Part shown: one piece after another, positions 50,292-62,742 of the stretch
How positions within the stretch are numbered: the stretch's first letter is position 1
How the letters are laid out: each line of letters starts with the position of its first letter
NCBI GenBank assembly: GCA_963971425.1
Contig: OZ020519.1
Coordinates: forward strand, 8,386,028 to 8,450,027
Source: Bryoerythrophyllum caledonicum
Lineage: Eukaryota; Streptophyta; Bryopsida; Pottiales; Pottiaceae
Direction of reading: 5' to 3'
DNA length: 64,000 nt
Program-made: the position numbers and the translations under genes
Notes under the pieces: generated by a model
What the model saw: only the letters and a program-made list of their open reading frames with translations
Database searches by the model: none
Told to the model about the DNA's origin: nothing

Positions 50292-50945
50292 CTGCACAAA
50301 TGATAATTTACAAGTCAAGCATCAAACCTTTATTATAAAGTGCAAAAGTTCACAACAGATTATGGCAACCCTTGAGTAGGACATAGTAGGGGAAATCCTA
50401 AACTCTTGTCTGAAGAAGGAAGTGGTAAGAGGTAGGATAAAAGGGATAAGCATCCCAGGAACAGAAAACACCCAAGTGTACACCCCATATGTTGATGACA
50501 CATCCTTCACGTTAGCTGCAGAGAAGCAGGTAATTCTGAATACCATTGAGACATTGGGGACTTTTTGTGAGGCAATTTGGACTAATAATGAACCCTGACA
50601 AGTCAACTGCATATTATTGGGGAAGTGCTGTGCAACCTCGACCAGTGTCGCTAGAAAATAACCTTTAGGCGGTTGGGAAAATGCCTAGAAAAGGGTCAGA
50701 AGCTTGTATGAACTGCATAATTTGCGGCGACGCTTGACGAACAACGAACATTACGTAAATAGATTTACTGCAATCAGATATCGTCCACATCGCTAGATCG
50801 GCCGTTCGGACAACAACCAGTGTCCATGGCTTGACACACGAATATATTATTTACTAACATAAAAAAATATGGTTGATCGCTCCAAGCTGAGATCACGTGT
50901 TCATGTCTCAACCTGCAGAACTACCGGCAACTGCACACTCACACA

Positions 50946-52241
50946 CTAGTACTTTGTCACGGTCTTTGTGTGCTCTATCCCACAGACGTCCTTCACCTTG
51001 TACACAGCCTTGAACACCCTCCCATTTCTGTAGAAGTTCTTCGGGGTCAACACTTTCTCCCCACTTCTACACTTGCACCTTGCCTTGACGGCCCCGCGGC
51101 TAGAGCTGAAGGTGACCCGGTCCTCCAACGTGATCTTCTGATTCTTCGTGACCTCCGAATACCCGCATTGCGCAGTAAGGGTGCGTGTCATGCTGCAGCA
51201 CGGCCCGCGGTTCGGGCGCCTCAAACTATCGTGCACCTTCACTCGCAGGTCTTTGCCACAATTATCATTGGCTGTGTACTTGTTCTTGTCTGGAAGAGGA
51301 CTTCCAGGGCAGAGGCTGATGTCCTTCACAGGAGAACCCTTCCATTTAAACGTCACCTTCTTCTTGTCGCACTGGCAGACTCGTGGAGGAGGGGGTGGGG
51401 AGCGGGGAGGGGGTGGTGAGGGAGCAGGAGGCGGGGGTGAGGGAGTAGGAGGCGGGGGTGAGGGAGTAGGAGGCGGGGGTGAGGGAGTAGGAGGTGGGGG
51501 TGAGGGAGTGGGAGGTGGGGGGTGAGGCTAGGCCACCGAGAGTGTAGCAGAAGGCCGCATGGCCCAAGACACAAGGCAGGCCACTCGAGACATTCGTGGG
51601 TGTAGTCGGTATGTCGTCCGAGGAGACATTACAGTAGGCGCTGTCGCAAGAGCCGAAACCCACGAAGATACCAGACACGAAGTTCACCGCCGCCGGACCA
51701 AAAGTCGAGGTGACTGTGCCGTTTTCATCAATGACTAATAATCTAGTGCCATCGACACAGGCAGCTACACACTCACCAATGCCTTGACAATCCAGACCAC
51801 CACCACCGATACCATTTGTTCGGCATAAGACGGACCCACCGACGCAGGTTGGATCATAAACCAGACTGTTGTTGCCCTCATAAGCGACGCCGCCTCCAGG
51901 GCAGGTGAAATCGGTTGAAGGAAGATCTGCTCACAATGAAACGATCATGATCAAGCACAATTTTAAGCAAGATCGACCTTGACACCACAGGACCACAGGC
52001 ACACAGTCGCACCAAACAGTACCAAAGTAATGGACATCGGTAGGGCACAACGCACAGTGACGGCCATCTTCGGCAATAAACGTGACCGAAGCAGGCGGAC
52101 ATCGTCCTGATCTCAGACAGAAGTAGTTCCACAGGTGACGGAGAGGCAACATCGACGACGAACACACGTACCTTCTTGGCCGTTGCACAGGGCGAGTCCT
52201 CCAATGGCCAAGGCCAGGAGCAGCGCGAGCTTGCTCATCAT
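50946..52241 (-). pseudogene. Secreted proline-rich protein gene, copy B, frameshifted
   Basis: Sister of 26848-28058. Signal-peptide exon at about 52172-52241, exon 2 down to 50946. The C-terminal Cys-rich region is open (50946-51356), and so is the N-terminal part to about 51540. Between them the proline linker is expanded, and one extra G in a G-run near 51520 puts the two halves in different frames (LTPASYSLTP is read instead of PPPTPSP repeats). Substitutions elsewhere are few. It is probably non-functional, unless slippage or polymorphism restores length. Confidence 0.75.
51412..51525. repeat. 21-bp minisatellite in the proline linker, copy B
   Basis: About five tandem units of gtgagggagtaggaggcgggg (21 bp, seven codons) against about two in copy A (27327-27350). 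Each unit adds PPPTPSP on the coding strand. Length changes in whole units are in frame, but a single-base change in the last G-run is not. Confidence 0.85.
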
Positions 52242-52870
52242 TGCAACAGACCAGTCCTGATCCGTTCCTTTAAGACGTTCTGGAGGATATGTTGAATGAA
52301 AGGTGAGCTGCAGGGAATGTCCAGTGCGGACTGTTAAGTACTCACACAGGGGTCCTTGTGGGTCCAGGGAACGATGCTTATCCTCAGCGCCTCAGCACCT
52401 CGTCTAAACTCCGCGCAGTAGCACGGTGGAATATCATCGGCAGAAATAGACACACTGACTTCGATACGATCGAGACGTTGCACTAGGCAGCTGGGAAGAG
52501 TGGCCAGGACACTCCAGCATGGTAATTTTGCATGATTATGTTGGCTCGGCCACTTTCTATTCTAATTCGAGCGCCTGTCACTCCCGCCCCATTTGGAATT
52601 ACAGATGTCGACACCCTCTTTTTGGTGTTATGGGGCACAGATAAAACCGGGGTTGACTTGTTGCAGATACACGAATCTCTTGAGTGGCCGGTTCTGGCGC
52701 CCTTGTTCGTTTATTTGCGTGTTACCACTTTAGCATGTAACTCTTGATTAAATGTGTTCCAAAACTGGCAAAGATGAATGAATCACGAGCCACACAGAGG
52801 AGAAGTGACTACAGTATACAGTACTGTACTGTTGCGTGGTGACCTGCAAATAATGTTTCTGCCACTTTAA

Positions 52871-53431
52871 GAGCATCGCCAGAACTACAAGTGACGCGGT
52901 AGAAGTACGGTACATCCCTTTACCGCGTCAGTTTGCGTGGCATGGGAAAAGATGTGGCGGGGTGAGCTAGCTGCTCCACACCAACACTCTCTACTCTGTC
53001 AACACAGCAAGCTGCCACGTCATCAATGAGTGCCACGTCACCAACGAGCGGCGACTTAGGTTCTGGAGAGCATGAAGTCTCTGTGCGACTTGGGTAGTGG
53101 CTGCGTCCTTCCATTTTTTTTCTTGATTTTGGGTTTTTGGTAAGTGAGTTCCAATGGAACAATGGAGAGAAGAGATGTGCATGAACTTGCAAGCGGAACT
53201 TGAAGATGATGAGTGTGAGGAGCAAGTTTGGGCTATGCTTGTGGCTCAAATGGGAGAGTTTGAAGATGAAGAAGAGAAAATGAGAGCTGGAGGGAGTAGG
53301 CGAGGAAGAGTAGCCAATGTTGATAGGAATTTGACAGGGGTCATGAGCGCATCTACCATGATTATTTCTCTGATAATCCTTCTTTCGGTCCTGTGATGTT
53401 TAAACGCCATTTCCGAATGAGGAGGGAGTGA
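52871..53431 (+). mobile_element. PIF/Harbinger transposon fragment, copy B
   Basis: Sister of 31655-32200 and better preserved. The Glu-rich N-terminal region is open from ATG 53154, ending VDRNLTGVMSAS. The family motif HDYFSDNPSFGPVMF then HFRM follows in another frame, ending in a stop at about 53429. There is no DDE catalytic domain. Confidence 0.72.
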
Positions 53432-54156
53432 CGTTCATGACGCCCAACCGCCACGTTCATGACGCGCCAAAGAACGTCGAGATGACGAGAGTTATGTCCC
53501 AGACTTCGTCGACGTGCTCCTGCAGACGCCCCTCAAAGATGGCGAGACGCTACCAGATCAAAACATCAACTCAGTACTCGGGGTAAGATCGACCCACTGG
53601 ACGTTAAGCTCGTCTCTAGTGTTCATGGGAAAGTAAAAATCCTCACATATGGCGATCGGTGATCAGGATATGCTGCCCGCCGGGATGAGTACAATAGCCA
53701 CGACGCTGGAATGGGGAATGGCGGAGCTGATGCTGCAACGAAAGCTGATGGCACGTCTTCGGTCGGAGCTGGACGCCGTGGTCGGCACCGGGCGCCTGGT
53801 GCAAGACTCAGACATCCCCAACTTGCCATTCCTGCAAGCAACGGTGAAAGAAACCTTCCGCCTCCATGCCACGGTTGGCGTCCCTCGCGAGGCCACTCAG
53901 GCGTTTACGTTTCGAGGGTACAAGGTCCCGAAGCAGACCCAGCTGATCCTCAACTTCCACGCCATCCACCACGACCCGGACGTGTACGAGGATCCGGACG
54001 CGTTCAACCCGGATCGGTTCGTGGACAGGCCCGAGGTGGACCACCTCTCTGGATTCGACTCCTACGAGCTCATTCCGTTCTCGGTGGGACGCCGCATGTG
54101 CCCGGCGGCCAACCTCGGCAACACGATGGTGACTTCCATCCTGGCGCACCTTGTGC

Positions 54157-57100
54157 AGAACGCAAACAATTTCTGAAACTTTATATTACTTTCAAATATT
54201 CTCTTAATAATCAATTTTTTATTCAATCCGTCCTCAAAAATTCAAATATATGAAAGTGTAATTGGTTTCCTCAGGAACCTATTTTTGTAGACTTGTTGTT
54301 GGCTGCCATGATGGGTATCGATGGCAACTATGTGCGTGTTCGAAAGGGTCGGGAGAATGAGTTATCCTTCGTTTTTTACGTGGACCCAAAGCTGAATAGC
54401 TCCTTACACGTACGCCCACACAATTCTTCTCTTTTCATTTAAACGTGTGCCACTTTTTGATTTAACGATGGTTGAATCCGCTTCATAATGTTGGGACGCA
54501 GGAGCTTGCCAATCGAATCCTTCCGATTTGTGAGAATCATATGGTTGTGAGCCAATTTGCTGAAGGAAGGTCACAGATCAAGCATGGCTTGACCAATCAT
54601 GCATTTTGCTGGTTTGAGAGCTATTCTTCTGGTGGGTGGTGCTGTCTTTGCAGCTAAACCTTTAGTTACAGATACAAATATAATTACTTCAGATGGAGGG
54701 GATCAATGTCAATAGTTTTCTGTGGCCCCCAATACTGACACTTTTTGTTTATTGACATCTAATGAATTTCATACTGCTGGACCTGCAGGATTACCATGCC
54801 ATGGTTGCACAGCTTGAGCATCAGTACCGGTTGGGACACTTATCCTTGCCGGGGCTGTGGTTTTTTGTCCAGGTAACTCTATCAAGAGTTCTATTGTCCG
54901 TCGTAGCGTACAACATTCCTCTTCTGATTCTCATGCCATGCTGCGAACTTGTGAATACATGTTGTTTTGTTACGTCCAGCCAATGATGGGAGCGATGCAT
55001 TGTCTTTCGGTGGTATTGAAGACAGCGATAGTGCAGGACGCATCTGGTGCTGCTTTGTTGAACTTGCTCCACAACCAGGTACATACTCCACTGTGTCTTT
55101 GAGCAATTGCCGTCGGGATTTTCCCAGAAGAATTCGGGCAAGGGGTTGCGAAGTGTGCAAACCTGAAAGTATTTACTACATGTTTGAAATTGATCGAAGT
55201 TCGTTTCTGAAAAATAATAGGCAACAGCTATGGCTGGGGACAGTGCTGTCAGGACTTTACTTCAGAAGCTTACGCATGCAGCAAGTTCTCCATATTTTAG
55301 AATTTTAGAGAGGTAAAACATAATCCTCTCTTAGTTTTCAGACCCGGCAAGGTTGCACCTACAGAACCCTTTATTATTCTCTGTGGCACGGGCTGTTTCG
55401 TTTGTCTTTTAAGCCTGATGTTCTAATAGAGGTGTTTCTGGTAATGATATGACCAAGGCAGGTGGGTGTATGAAGGGGTTATTGATGATCCGTATGGGGA
55501 GTTTCTGATTGAAGAGAATAAGACACTGGAAAAGGTACCACTTGTATGACGTTGACTTAAAAGCACTGAAATTATAAGATTGGATATCATGCTTAGCAGT
55601 GTAGGGGCAGTTACCACAGAGCTACACAGTAATATGTCATGAAGGACCTTAGCAATATCTGAATGGCTAACTCGTTCGAGGCTGCATACTGTGCCAGGAG
55701 AGTTTGAGTCAGGATTACTATGCAACATACTGGCAGAAACGGTACAGCCTGCGAAACGAAATCCCGGAATTCTTAGCATCTTCCGCTGAAATCATTCTTA
55801 CCACAGGAAAATACTTGAATGCCATTCGGGAATGCGGACTATGTATACAGGTTTGTCAGTCTCAACTTGAGAAAGCATCCCCTATGGTACATCTTGTAAG
55901 TATTAATCTATTTATTCTTGCATTGAAATATCGTATGATATCCATGTGTATGTTGAACTCGCGGCCATTGATATTCCTCCAGGGTCCATCATTTGAAGAA
56001 TTAAGGGTGGCCAATCCAATCTCCAGAAGGCCGTATTTGGAGCGTATCAACATTGCGCACAACTATGCAAGTGCAGAGCTGCTTGATCTTATTGTAAACA
56101 AGGTATTACAATGTTTCTGCATCATTAATACATTATGGTTGCTTACGCAATCCGTTTGTTCGGACAGAACAGAACGTCATAGAATGAAAGTATCTTTTGG
56201 AATATTTTTTTCTGAGCGTCAGCTTACACTCCTACAGATTTTCCTTGACTTCAATTAACATTCCTGTGAGCCTCTTTGACTTCGTGGCTTTTCATCTCTT
56301 AGACTGTAAACTGGGCATATATCACTAAGAGCATGTTTGCGTAAGCGTAGTTTGTTCTTCCCAAGCTCTACATCAACCAGCCTTTGCAGCATTGTTCTGA
56401 CAACACCTCCACAGAATGTATATGATTTCTCCTTTCGTATTGCTTCATGTACAGTTCTCGTCGAGTGCATTACCTATACCTTGTCTAAAGCCTCACTCTC
56501 TCTCTCTCTTTCTTTTATTTCATCCGTTTCTGCAGTGTGACCTCGTGGGAAGGCTACGCTCTGTGAAGCACTACTTCTTCATTGATAAGGTATGCCTTCG
56601 GAGCTTGCTGAATTCATTTTTAACCTCAGATGGTAATTATTCAAGTTCATTCATTCGTGCAGAGTACCTAGGCTCTTGTTATGCGAAATTTTCTATGATG
56701 TGTTTCATCACCCATATAGGGACTATACTTTTTCTTTGACCTCTATTGCATCTGAGCTTCGTATTACTACTCGGTTTTGTGATTGTAAAATACAGGGAGA
56801 TTTCATGGTCATCTTCATGGATACAGCCAAGGATGAACTTGCGAAAAGACCGGCAGCCTTGTCGAAGGAGAGGCTACAGGTACGCCGCTTAGAAGCTACA
56901 CATTCGCGAGTACTTGCCTTTCCGAATACATGACTTGTTCAGTATTAACCGTGAAAGTGGAGATGTTATGTGCTCGGCTGGTAAAGCTAATTCATTGATG
57001 TGTGTAGTCACTATTGGAGCTGGCTCTAAGGACATCGGTCGCGGCATCGGATTCATACCACGACGACCTCACGTGCATCATTGTAATTTTTCCTTCAATA

Positions 57101-59022
57101 CATGGTAGACAATCAGGTGATGTCTGTATCCGGGTTATAACAAACCCCGGCGCATGATTCCGAGATCGTTACTTCCAGTACCAGTTTTGTTAAGTTTGAT
57201 TTTGATAACATGGCCTGCCAATGTAAATCTCTGTTCTTCTTTTGCAATATAGACTCAAATAAGTATTATTTCCTTGTCAACATGCACAAAGCATTCTCCG
57301 TCATCTGCTAATTCGAGAACTTGATTATTCCTCTTACGTTTGCAGGAGAAGTCAACACTCCAGATGCAGCTACAGAAACTCATGCTGAACGACAATGGTT
57401 CAGCCATTCGGAATGCGCAAGCAGGGGTTAGCAATACCTTTGGGGGTGCAACAGGGACCATAACTGGCATAGACATTTTTGTTCTGGACTACAAGGTTAG
57501 CACATCTCCCAGTACGATGAAACTTGAGTTTTCTTTTGAATCTGTCTATTGCCACAGATAGAAGTGTTGAAAGTTGTGGATGCCTAAAGTGGTGAGTGGG
57601 TGTGTTTCGATACTCATTAAGGTTAGATGGCCCGTCTCGTTGGTGCTATCAAGAAGAGCTTTGACCAAGTATCAACTTATATTTCGACATCGTTTCCATT
57701 TCCAGCACGTGAGGCGTCAGTTGTGTGCTGCCTGGCAGACCCATCAGGTTTGCCGGACTATCCTCGAATCCATTTATTTCGTGCAGTCGGAACGGCACAT
57801 ATATGTTCGAAATATGATTTTTTTGTACATTCAACCTCCATTTACTTTAACCATGATTTTTACATGGCAGCTGGCCACCCGTCCGTTTGATATCACTGGC
57901 ACAGCTCTTTCTAGGTCGTACGCAGTGTGCCAACGCATGCTCCATTTTGTCCAGAGCTTCGAGCATTACATGACTTTTGAGGTAATGTGTATTGAAAGCA
58001 TGATCCCGTTCAGAAAAGTCAAACAATAAATTCTGTAATATTCCAAATCTTTGGACATGTCAACAATGATTATACATTGTTGGCAGGTCTCGCTGATACG
58101 AACGTTTGTTTGTGCAGGTACTGGAACCAAATTGGCACAGTTTACACAACAGTTTATGCTGCTCAAATAGTGTGGACGAGGTACAGTGACTCGCTATGAA
58201 TACCAATTAATCCAGAGTGATTCTTCTTTCAAACTAATATTGGAAGAGCATATTCATATCCTGATGATTTTGTTTACTCTTAGTTTGATTCTTCTCATTA
58301 TCGTAAGTGCTGGTAGGGCAGGTTATGCAACAGCATGAGTCCTTCTTGGATAAGTGCCTCAAGCAATGCATGTTCTTCTGGCCTGAAATTTTCAAGGTAA
58401 ACACCTGAACACCTAAATTAGTACTCGATCGCAGCAGCATTTCGAAAAGCAGTGACTTCTTTAGTATCAAATTAGGAGAAATCTAGATTTCCTTGTTTAG
58501 AGGCAAAAATTGGACTTGCCATCACTTGAAAGCTATTGTATTGACAAGCAAGCTTGCAACGTATGAGGTTCAGATGTCCGTCAGTGAACATTATATTTGA
58601 TTCGGTCGAATTACTTGTTGAAATCGAACTGACAATCTGTACGTAGACTTTGCACATGATGCATATTTTCGAATGCATCATCACATGGTTGGCTTGGTCT
58701 ACGAGAAGAGTACCTCAACCCACTTCCGTTAAGTCTAGTGGTGTGGATTGCAGAGCGTGGATAACTTGAAAGCTCTTTGTCTTCAATATGCGACAGCTAC
58801 TCAGTGGTTAATACCGGCGTTGTTTACTAAGGACGACGGATAGATGCATGCAGACAAATAGATGCGGATTTCAACAAAGAATTGGGGTCGCTTGTTGGCT
58901 TACTTGTCATCGAATCACGACAAGAGCCATATTTGGTTCACCTTGTTCAAGCGCTCGAGGCAGTTGAGCGAGCCGCCTCGCACCCTACTTCCTCGCTTAA
59001 GTTGCCCCTAATTAAATTATAA
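54157..59022 (+). pseudogene. GCP2: GCP2, copy C, truncated and internally deleted
   Basis: It begins within the intron before exon 6 (A 2180), fused to P450 exon 4 of copy B. Exons 6-21 are present, including an uninterrupted exon 9 (near 54980-55078) that gives the empty site for the copy B solo LTR. Exon 22 is cut after KDDG (58843) by a deletion of about 290 bp that removes the rest of the exon and the following intron, so exon 23 (58854-59022) joins out of register. Exon 14 has Cys for Phe at its first codon. With no start and this deletion it is a pseudogene. Confidence 0.92.
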
Positions 59023-59246
59023 CATCAGATAGTTTGAGTCAAGTATTCAGTATCATTCCGGTAAGAACTCCATATGTGGGGGTAACAAAAGCTTCTGCAC
59101 TGAATCTGTTGAGAGATCGCTGTAGCTTATATCGTAATTGGTTTCGTCAAAGAAGCGCACTAATTGTACCATAATGTTGTGTCACCTCCAATTGAGGTCT
59201 TGAGTCTACTTCTGGCGTTGAGGTTTTCTCCATATTCTGTTCTCAG

Positions 59247-60202
59247 ATGGTAAGGAAACCGGGAGCGAAGAGCAGTGTGGAACAAGACGTTGTAGACTTG
59301 GACCTCGACACCTCAGACTCGGAAGATTCCGACACCAATTCAGTCTCCGAAGCGGAATTCGGACAGTTTCTCATGAACTTCCTACATGAAGAGCCTCCCG
59401 AGGGAAAAGGGCAAAGCCAACCCCAGGGACTGATGAGTTTCGGATCTACTGAAAGAAAGAAGAGGCAAAGCCGACCCTACAGAATGATGAATTTCCCATT
59501 TGAAGAAGCTTCAATGCGAATAAGGGGTATAAACATATCCCTCACCATCACGAAGGCGGACAAAGGTATCTGACTTCTTTCATCCTTTTGATTGTAAATT
59601 CTTACGTTACCATTATGATCTTGAATCCGTGGCACTGAATCTTGTATCTTGTATGGTAGGTAGGTTTGCTGATTCGAAAAAAAATCTTTGTTGATTCTGG
59701 ACAACTAACCGATGCATCATGCTGATTTTTGAACAGAAGTATATGATACTTAACAAGGTGGGGTGTGCCAAGGATCAGAAGCTACGACTGCGTTACAACT
59801 ACTGTGAGTCAACTCTCTCTAGTCCCCTTTCTTACGACGATCAGACTGTCGAAGACACTGTTTTGAGTCTGCGATGTCACCTTCTCAGTGAAAGCTCGTA
59901 ATTAAGCTAATTTTTTAAAAAGAGCAATGTGATCGAATATGAACCCAACGGAAGTACCTCTCGATTCTGAAAAGTTCGAACAGATAATAAGAAGTACGCT
60001 AACGATCACAATTCGCAGCCCCTTTTAGCTTCTTGGCTCACATCAAGATTGTCGCTGCTCGTCTACACTGACAGAATATTTAAGGTAGACACAGGTATGC
60101 ATCCTCCTTTCTATCCTATTATGTTCTGGACTTTAGAATCCTCGCTCTAACACTCCTACTATGCTACAGATAGTTTTCTCACTTTCAATGAGGCTCATTC
60201 AG
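59247..60202 (+). CDS. Unrecognised acidic gene or gene fragment, copy C
   Basis: Sister of 7556-8509 and the best preserved. A single 108-codon frame from ATG 59247 includes TSDSEDSDTNSVSEAEFG, EEPPEGKGQSQPQG and RMMNFPFEEASMRIRGIN, running into a GT near 59568. A second conserved stretch follows (59734-59901). No family is recognised. The joined phase is unresolved. Confidence 0.45.
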
Positions 60203-60831
60203 GTATACCATGTTGAGAATTCAAGGTCCACAAACAATGCGCACAAACTTGCTCTTTTGCACTGTACTACACTATCATCCACAAATTCTATGTACTGCTA
60301 TGTACTGTGCTGTATATATTGCTAAGTTGAGTACAAGAAAAGAGGGTGGTTTGATGGAATCCACAACTTTTTTTTCTTTTTTCTTCTAGTACTCACAGTT
60401 TATTCTTTTTAGTAGTACTTAAATCGAGGAGAATTCTTTTTATTGATAAGAAGTATTCATAACGCTGCAATGATTTACATTTGGCAATTTATATTCACTT
60501 TCATAGAAAAATTTAGAAAGGTCCAAACTTGGACGTTCATAGTTCTACTCATGAACAATTTCACATCCACAATTTTGAGATTCTTAATTTAGTGAATATT
60601 AAGATGAGCAGCAATCAATTTAGCGCTTAGAATCAGTGTCACAAGTAGGATTAGATTCTACTAGTACACTAAATTTTATGATTAGTGTAGTGGTATGTTA
60701 TGATTTGAAAGTGCTTTATTTTTTTACTTTTGATTAAAGAGGGTAACCATTGTTAACATGGTTGATGAAAGTATTTATCAAGAGTAAAAACTTATAGCAT
60801 GTGTAAATCATATAGTATGCCTTGTACACTA
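60203..60831. other. AT-rich intergenic DNA, copy C, left part
   Basis: Collinear with the start of 8510-10590, with small deletions. Nothing coding is seen. It ends in acacta, the left half of the duplication flanking the SINE. Confidence 0.55.
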
Positions 60832-61133
60832 GGCACCACGGCTTTGGTGTAGTGGTTTGAGTCATGGCACGTCGGTGAGGTGGTTGTGAGTTCAAGTCCT
60901 ATTGCCAGCGTTGTCACTACCACAATAGTCTATCCAATTATGGTGGGGGTCCCTGGGCCTCGTTGTATGCAGACCCACAAAGCCCTTAAGGGAGATGACA
61001 TATCGGTTGTCTCTAAGGCAATTAGTGTAGAGAAGCACTTAGTGTAGAAAAGTGTTTACCCTCAAGAGGCGGGAGTAGTTTATTACACTAGCCTATGTCC
61101 CGTGGCCATATGCCTAGTGAAGAGAATGAACAA
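60832..61133 (+). mobile_element. tRNA-derived SINE, specific to copy C
   Basis: A 302-bp insertion absent from A and B. It has a pol III A-box-like motif (tggtgtagtgg, 60845-60855) and a B box (gagttcaagtcc, from 60888) at the spacing expected for a tRNA-type promoter, about 14 bp from its 5' end. It is flanked by acacta (60826-60831 and 61134-61139). The 3' part is not tRNA-like, as in other plant SINEs. Flanking DNA here has additional small changes, so the exact duplication length is uncertain. Confidence 0.78.
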
Positions 61134-61139
61134 ACACTA

Positions 61140-62742
61140 TATTTATGCCGGTCTCTAATTTAGAGTATTCTGTAATTACAAACATGATTATTTTAGTGGT
61201 AGAACAAATAGACCATACCTTTACACCATCTCAAAAAGATTTGTGTAATATTGAATCACAAGAATTTGGTGGAAATTATGCATTAATCATTTACACTATT
61301 ATCACGACTTGAAATAAACATTTATAGGACCATGAAATATTTTTCAATATCTGTGTCAAAATCAAATTGCGCTTCTTCAAACTAGTGTCCTTTTAATAAA
61401 TACTCCAAGTAGAGAGGATTATGGAAAAAAATCCATTGAAGTAGCTGGCATCATTAAAGATATAGATATTAACAAGATTATTTCATTAATAATAGCTATT
61501 GATTAACTTTGCTACTAACCTTTGCACATCTTGCTCAAGCATAGGTCGTACTAATAGTAGAGGATTGAGTTTACAGAGCGGAACAAGCACTCTAAAGTAG
61601 GATGGATGAACAGTGAAGACTTGAAAGAAAGCCTAAGGAATTAGACTTTTCCAGCTTTCGCATCCAAATCCCAAAGTCGTGCCTAACTTTAACCGCTCTA
61701 GGAAATTCCGTCTTCGTGTTGCTTGATAATATACGGCTCAATATTTGTTGCATTTCCTATAAAAAGCTATGAATCTAAGAGTTACAAAATGAAAAATAAT
61801 ATCTAGTATAAATCAGAACAACAAGAGTTGGTTACAAAAAATTCTGACAAATAAAAGGAACTTGGCATCAAGATCTTTAAAAGTCCAAAACAAATATATT
61901 TGGCTTTGCTCACAAGCATGCATCCACTAAGATTTATGAAAAAAAAGGATGTTGGCAAAGAGACATTCAAAACCATACAAATAAAAATCTAATTCAACAA
62001 TAGCTACCATGTAATTAGAAGTTCACATCAAGTGTACCCACCTTTCATTTAAATCTATTTATAAATGCTATTTATTTAACCACCTTACATACTATACCCT
62101 ATATGTTATGCGTTACAGTATGCATTGGTTGGGTTCGGACACTCCTTGTCAAATTAATTATTTTTTCCAATCCATAGTGCTTTGGACACAACGGGTTCCA
62201 CCTAGGTGTTACATGAGTATTTCCTAGATATTACATGGGTATGACCTTAGATAGATTCCTTATATTTTTCAAATCTTTTTGGCAGTCTTTATTTTGAATT
62301 AATTATGTACAAACCCAACCAACTTATAGGATATTTCAAATATTACTCAACATAGCCAATATTACTTGGTGGTAAAATAATCCTCAATACTAACAAATAT
62401 GCTATTATATCTTAACAAGTAAATCTCATGTCGTCCCTGGTGAGGCAAGGACAATCCCTAGTTAAATAATTGGGTGTAATTACAAAAATCAAATGTTCCC
62501 ATTACATACCCATTGTCTACATTACTAGCGGACTTGCCTGTTGTCTCCAACGGAGCATGGATAGTCCCCATTCTCCTCGAAAATGCACCGAGTAAATCCC
62601 TAATTAAGTCCCAATTAAGTCCTTATCAAGGTTCTACTACATGTCATTGTTGAGCTTCATCCTACTCCTATTACTATAAACAAGTTCGTGTCATGCCTTT
62701 AAGCGTTCCAAACATCCCCACGAGTACATATAATTGTAGTAT
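61140..62742. other. AT-rich intergenic DNA, copy C, right part
   Basis: Collinear with about 9200-10590 of copy A and more diverged than other parts of the block. It retains the roughly 160-bp stretch missing from A. No gene is supported. Confidence 0.55.

Larger units (their letters stand above)
36218..54156 (+). repeat. Tandem block copy B
   Basis: This 17.9 kb stretch repeats copy A from GCP2 exon 4 (1754) to the P450 3' end (about 32925) in the same order and orientation. It lacks both Copia elements and the Pack-MULE of copy A, and has lost most of P450 exon 1. It gained two solo LTRs. Its right end is fused to copy C within P450 exon 4. Confidence 0.92.
48095..54156 (+). pseudogene. 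Cytochrome P450, copy B, truncated at both ends
   Basis: The anchor and proline hinge are deleted, with similarity starting in the last part of exon 1 (48095-48156). Exon 2 runs from 48373 to about 48677, with VSSAAVAEELFRHH and YCRQLRKICISQLF, where copy A has YWRQ. Exon 3 ends at 53582. Exon 4 runs from 53667 to 54156 and keeps LAGMSTIATTLEW-like, KETFRLH, FNPDRFVDR and the heme-ligand loop PFSVGRRMCPAANLG, which copy A has lost. It then stops abruptly at the junction with GCP2 copy C. It shares with copy A the exon 1 frame change after RTEL and the TGA after DVKN. It cannot encode an enzyme but preserves the better C-terminal half. Confidence 0.88.

Noticed and set aside
51412-51525. CRISPR-like regular repeat
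   Set aside because: Units are contiguous without spacers and lie in a eukaryotic coding linker. It is a minisatellite.
53649-54176. A complete P450 C-terminal gene
   Set aside because: The ATG used by the frame lies in the intron before the GDQDM splice site, and the frame ends by running into GCP2 intron sequence.
60840-60905. A functional tRNA gene
   Set aside because: A and B boxes are present, but there is no cloverleaf or intact anticodon arm, and the flanking repeats and non-tRNA tail indicate a SINE.
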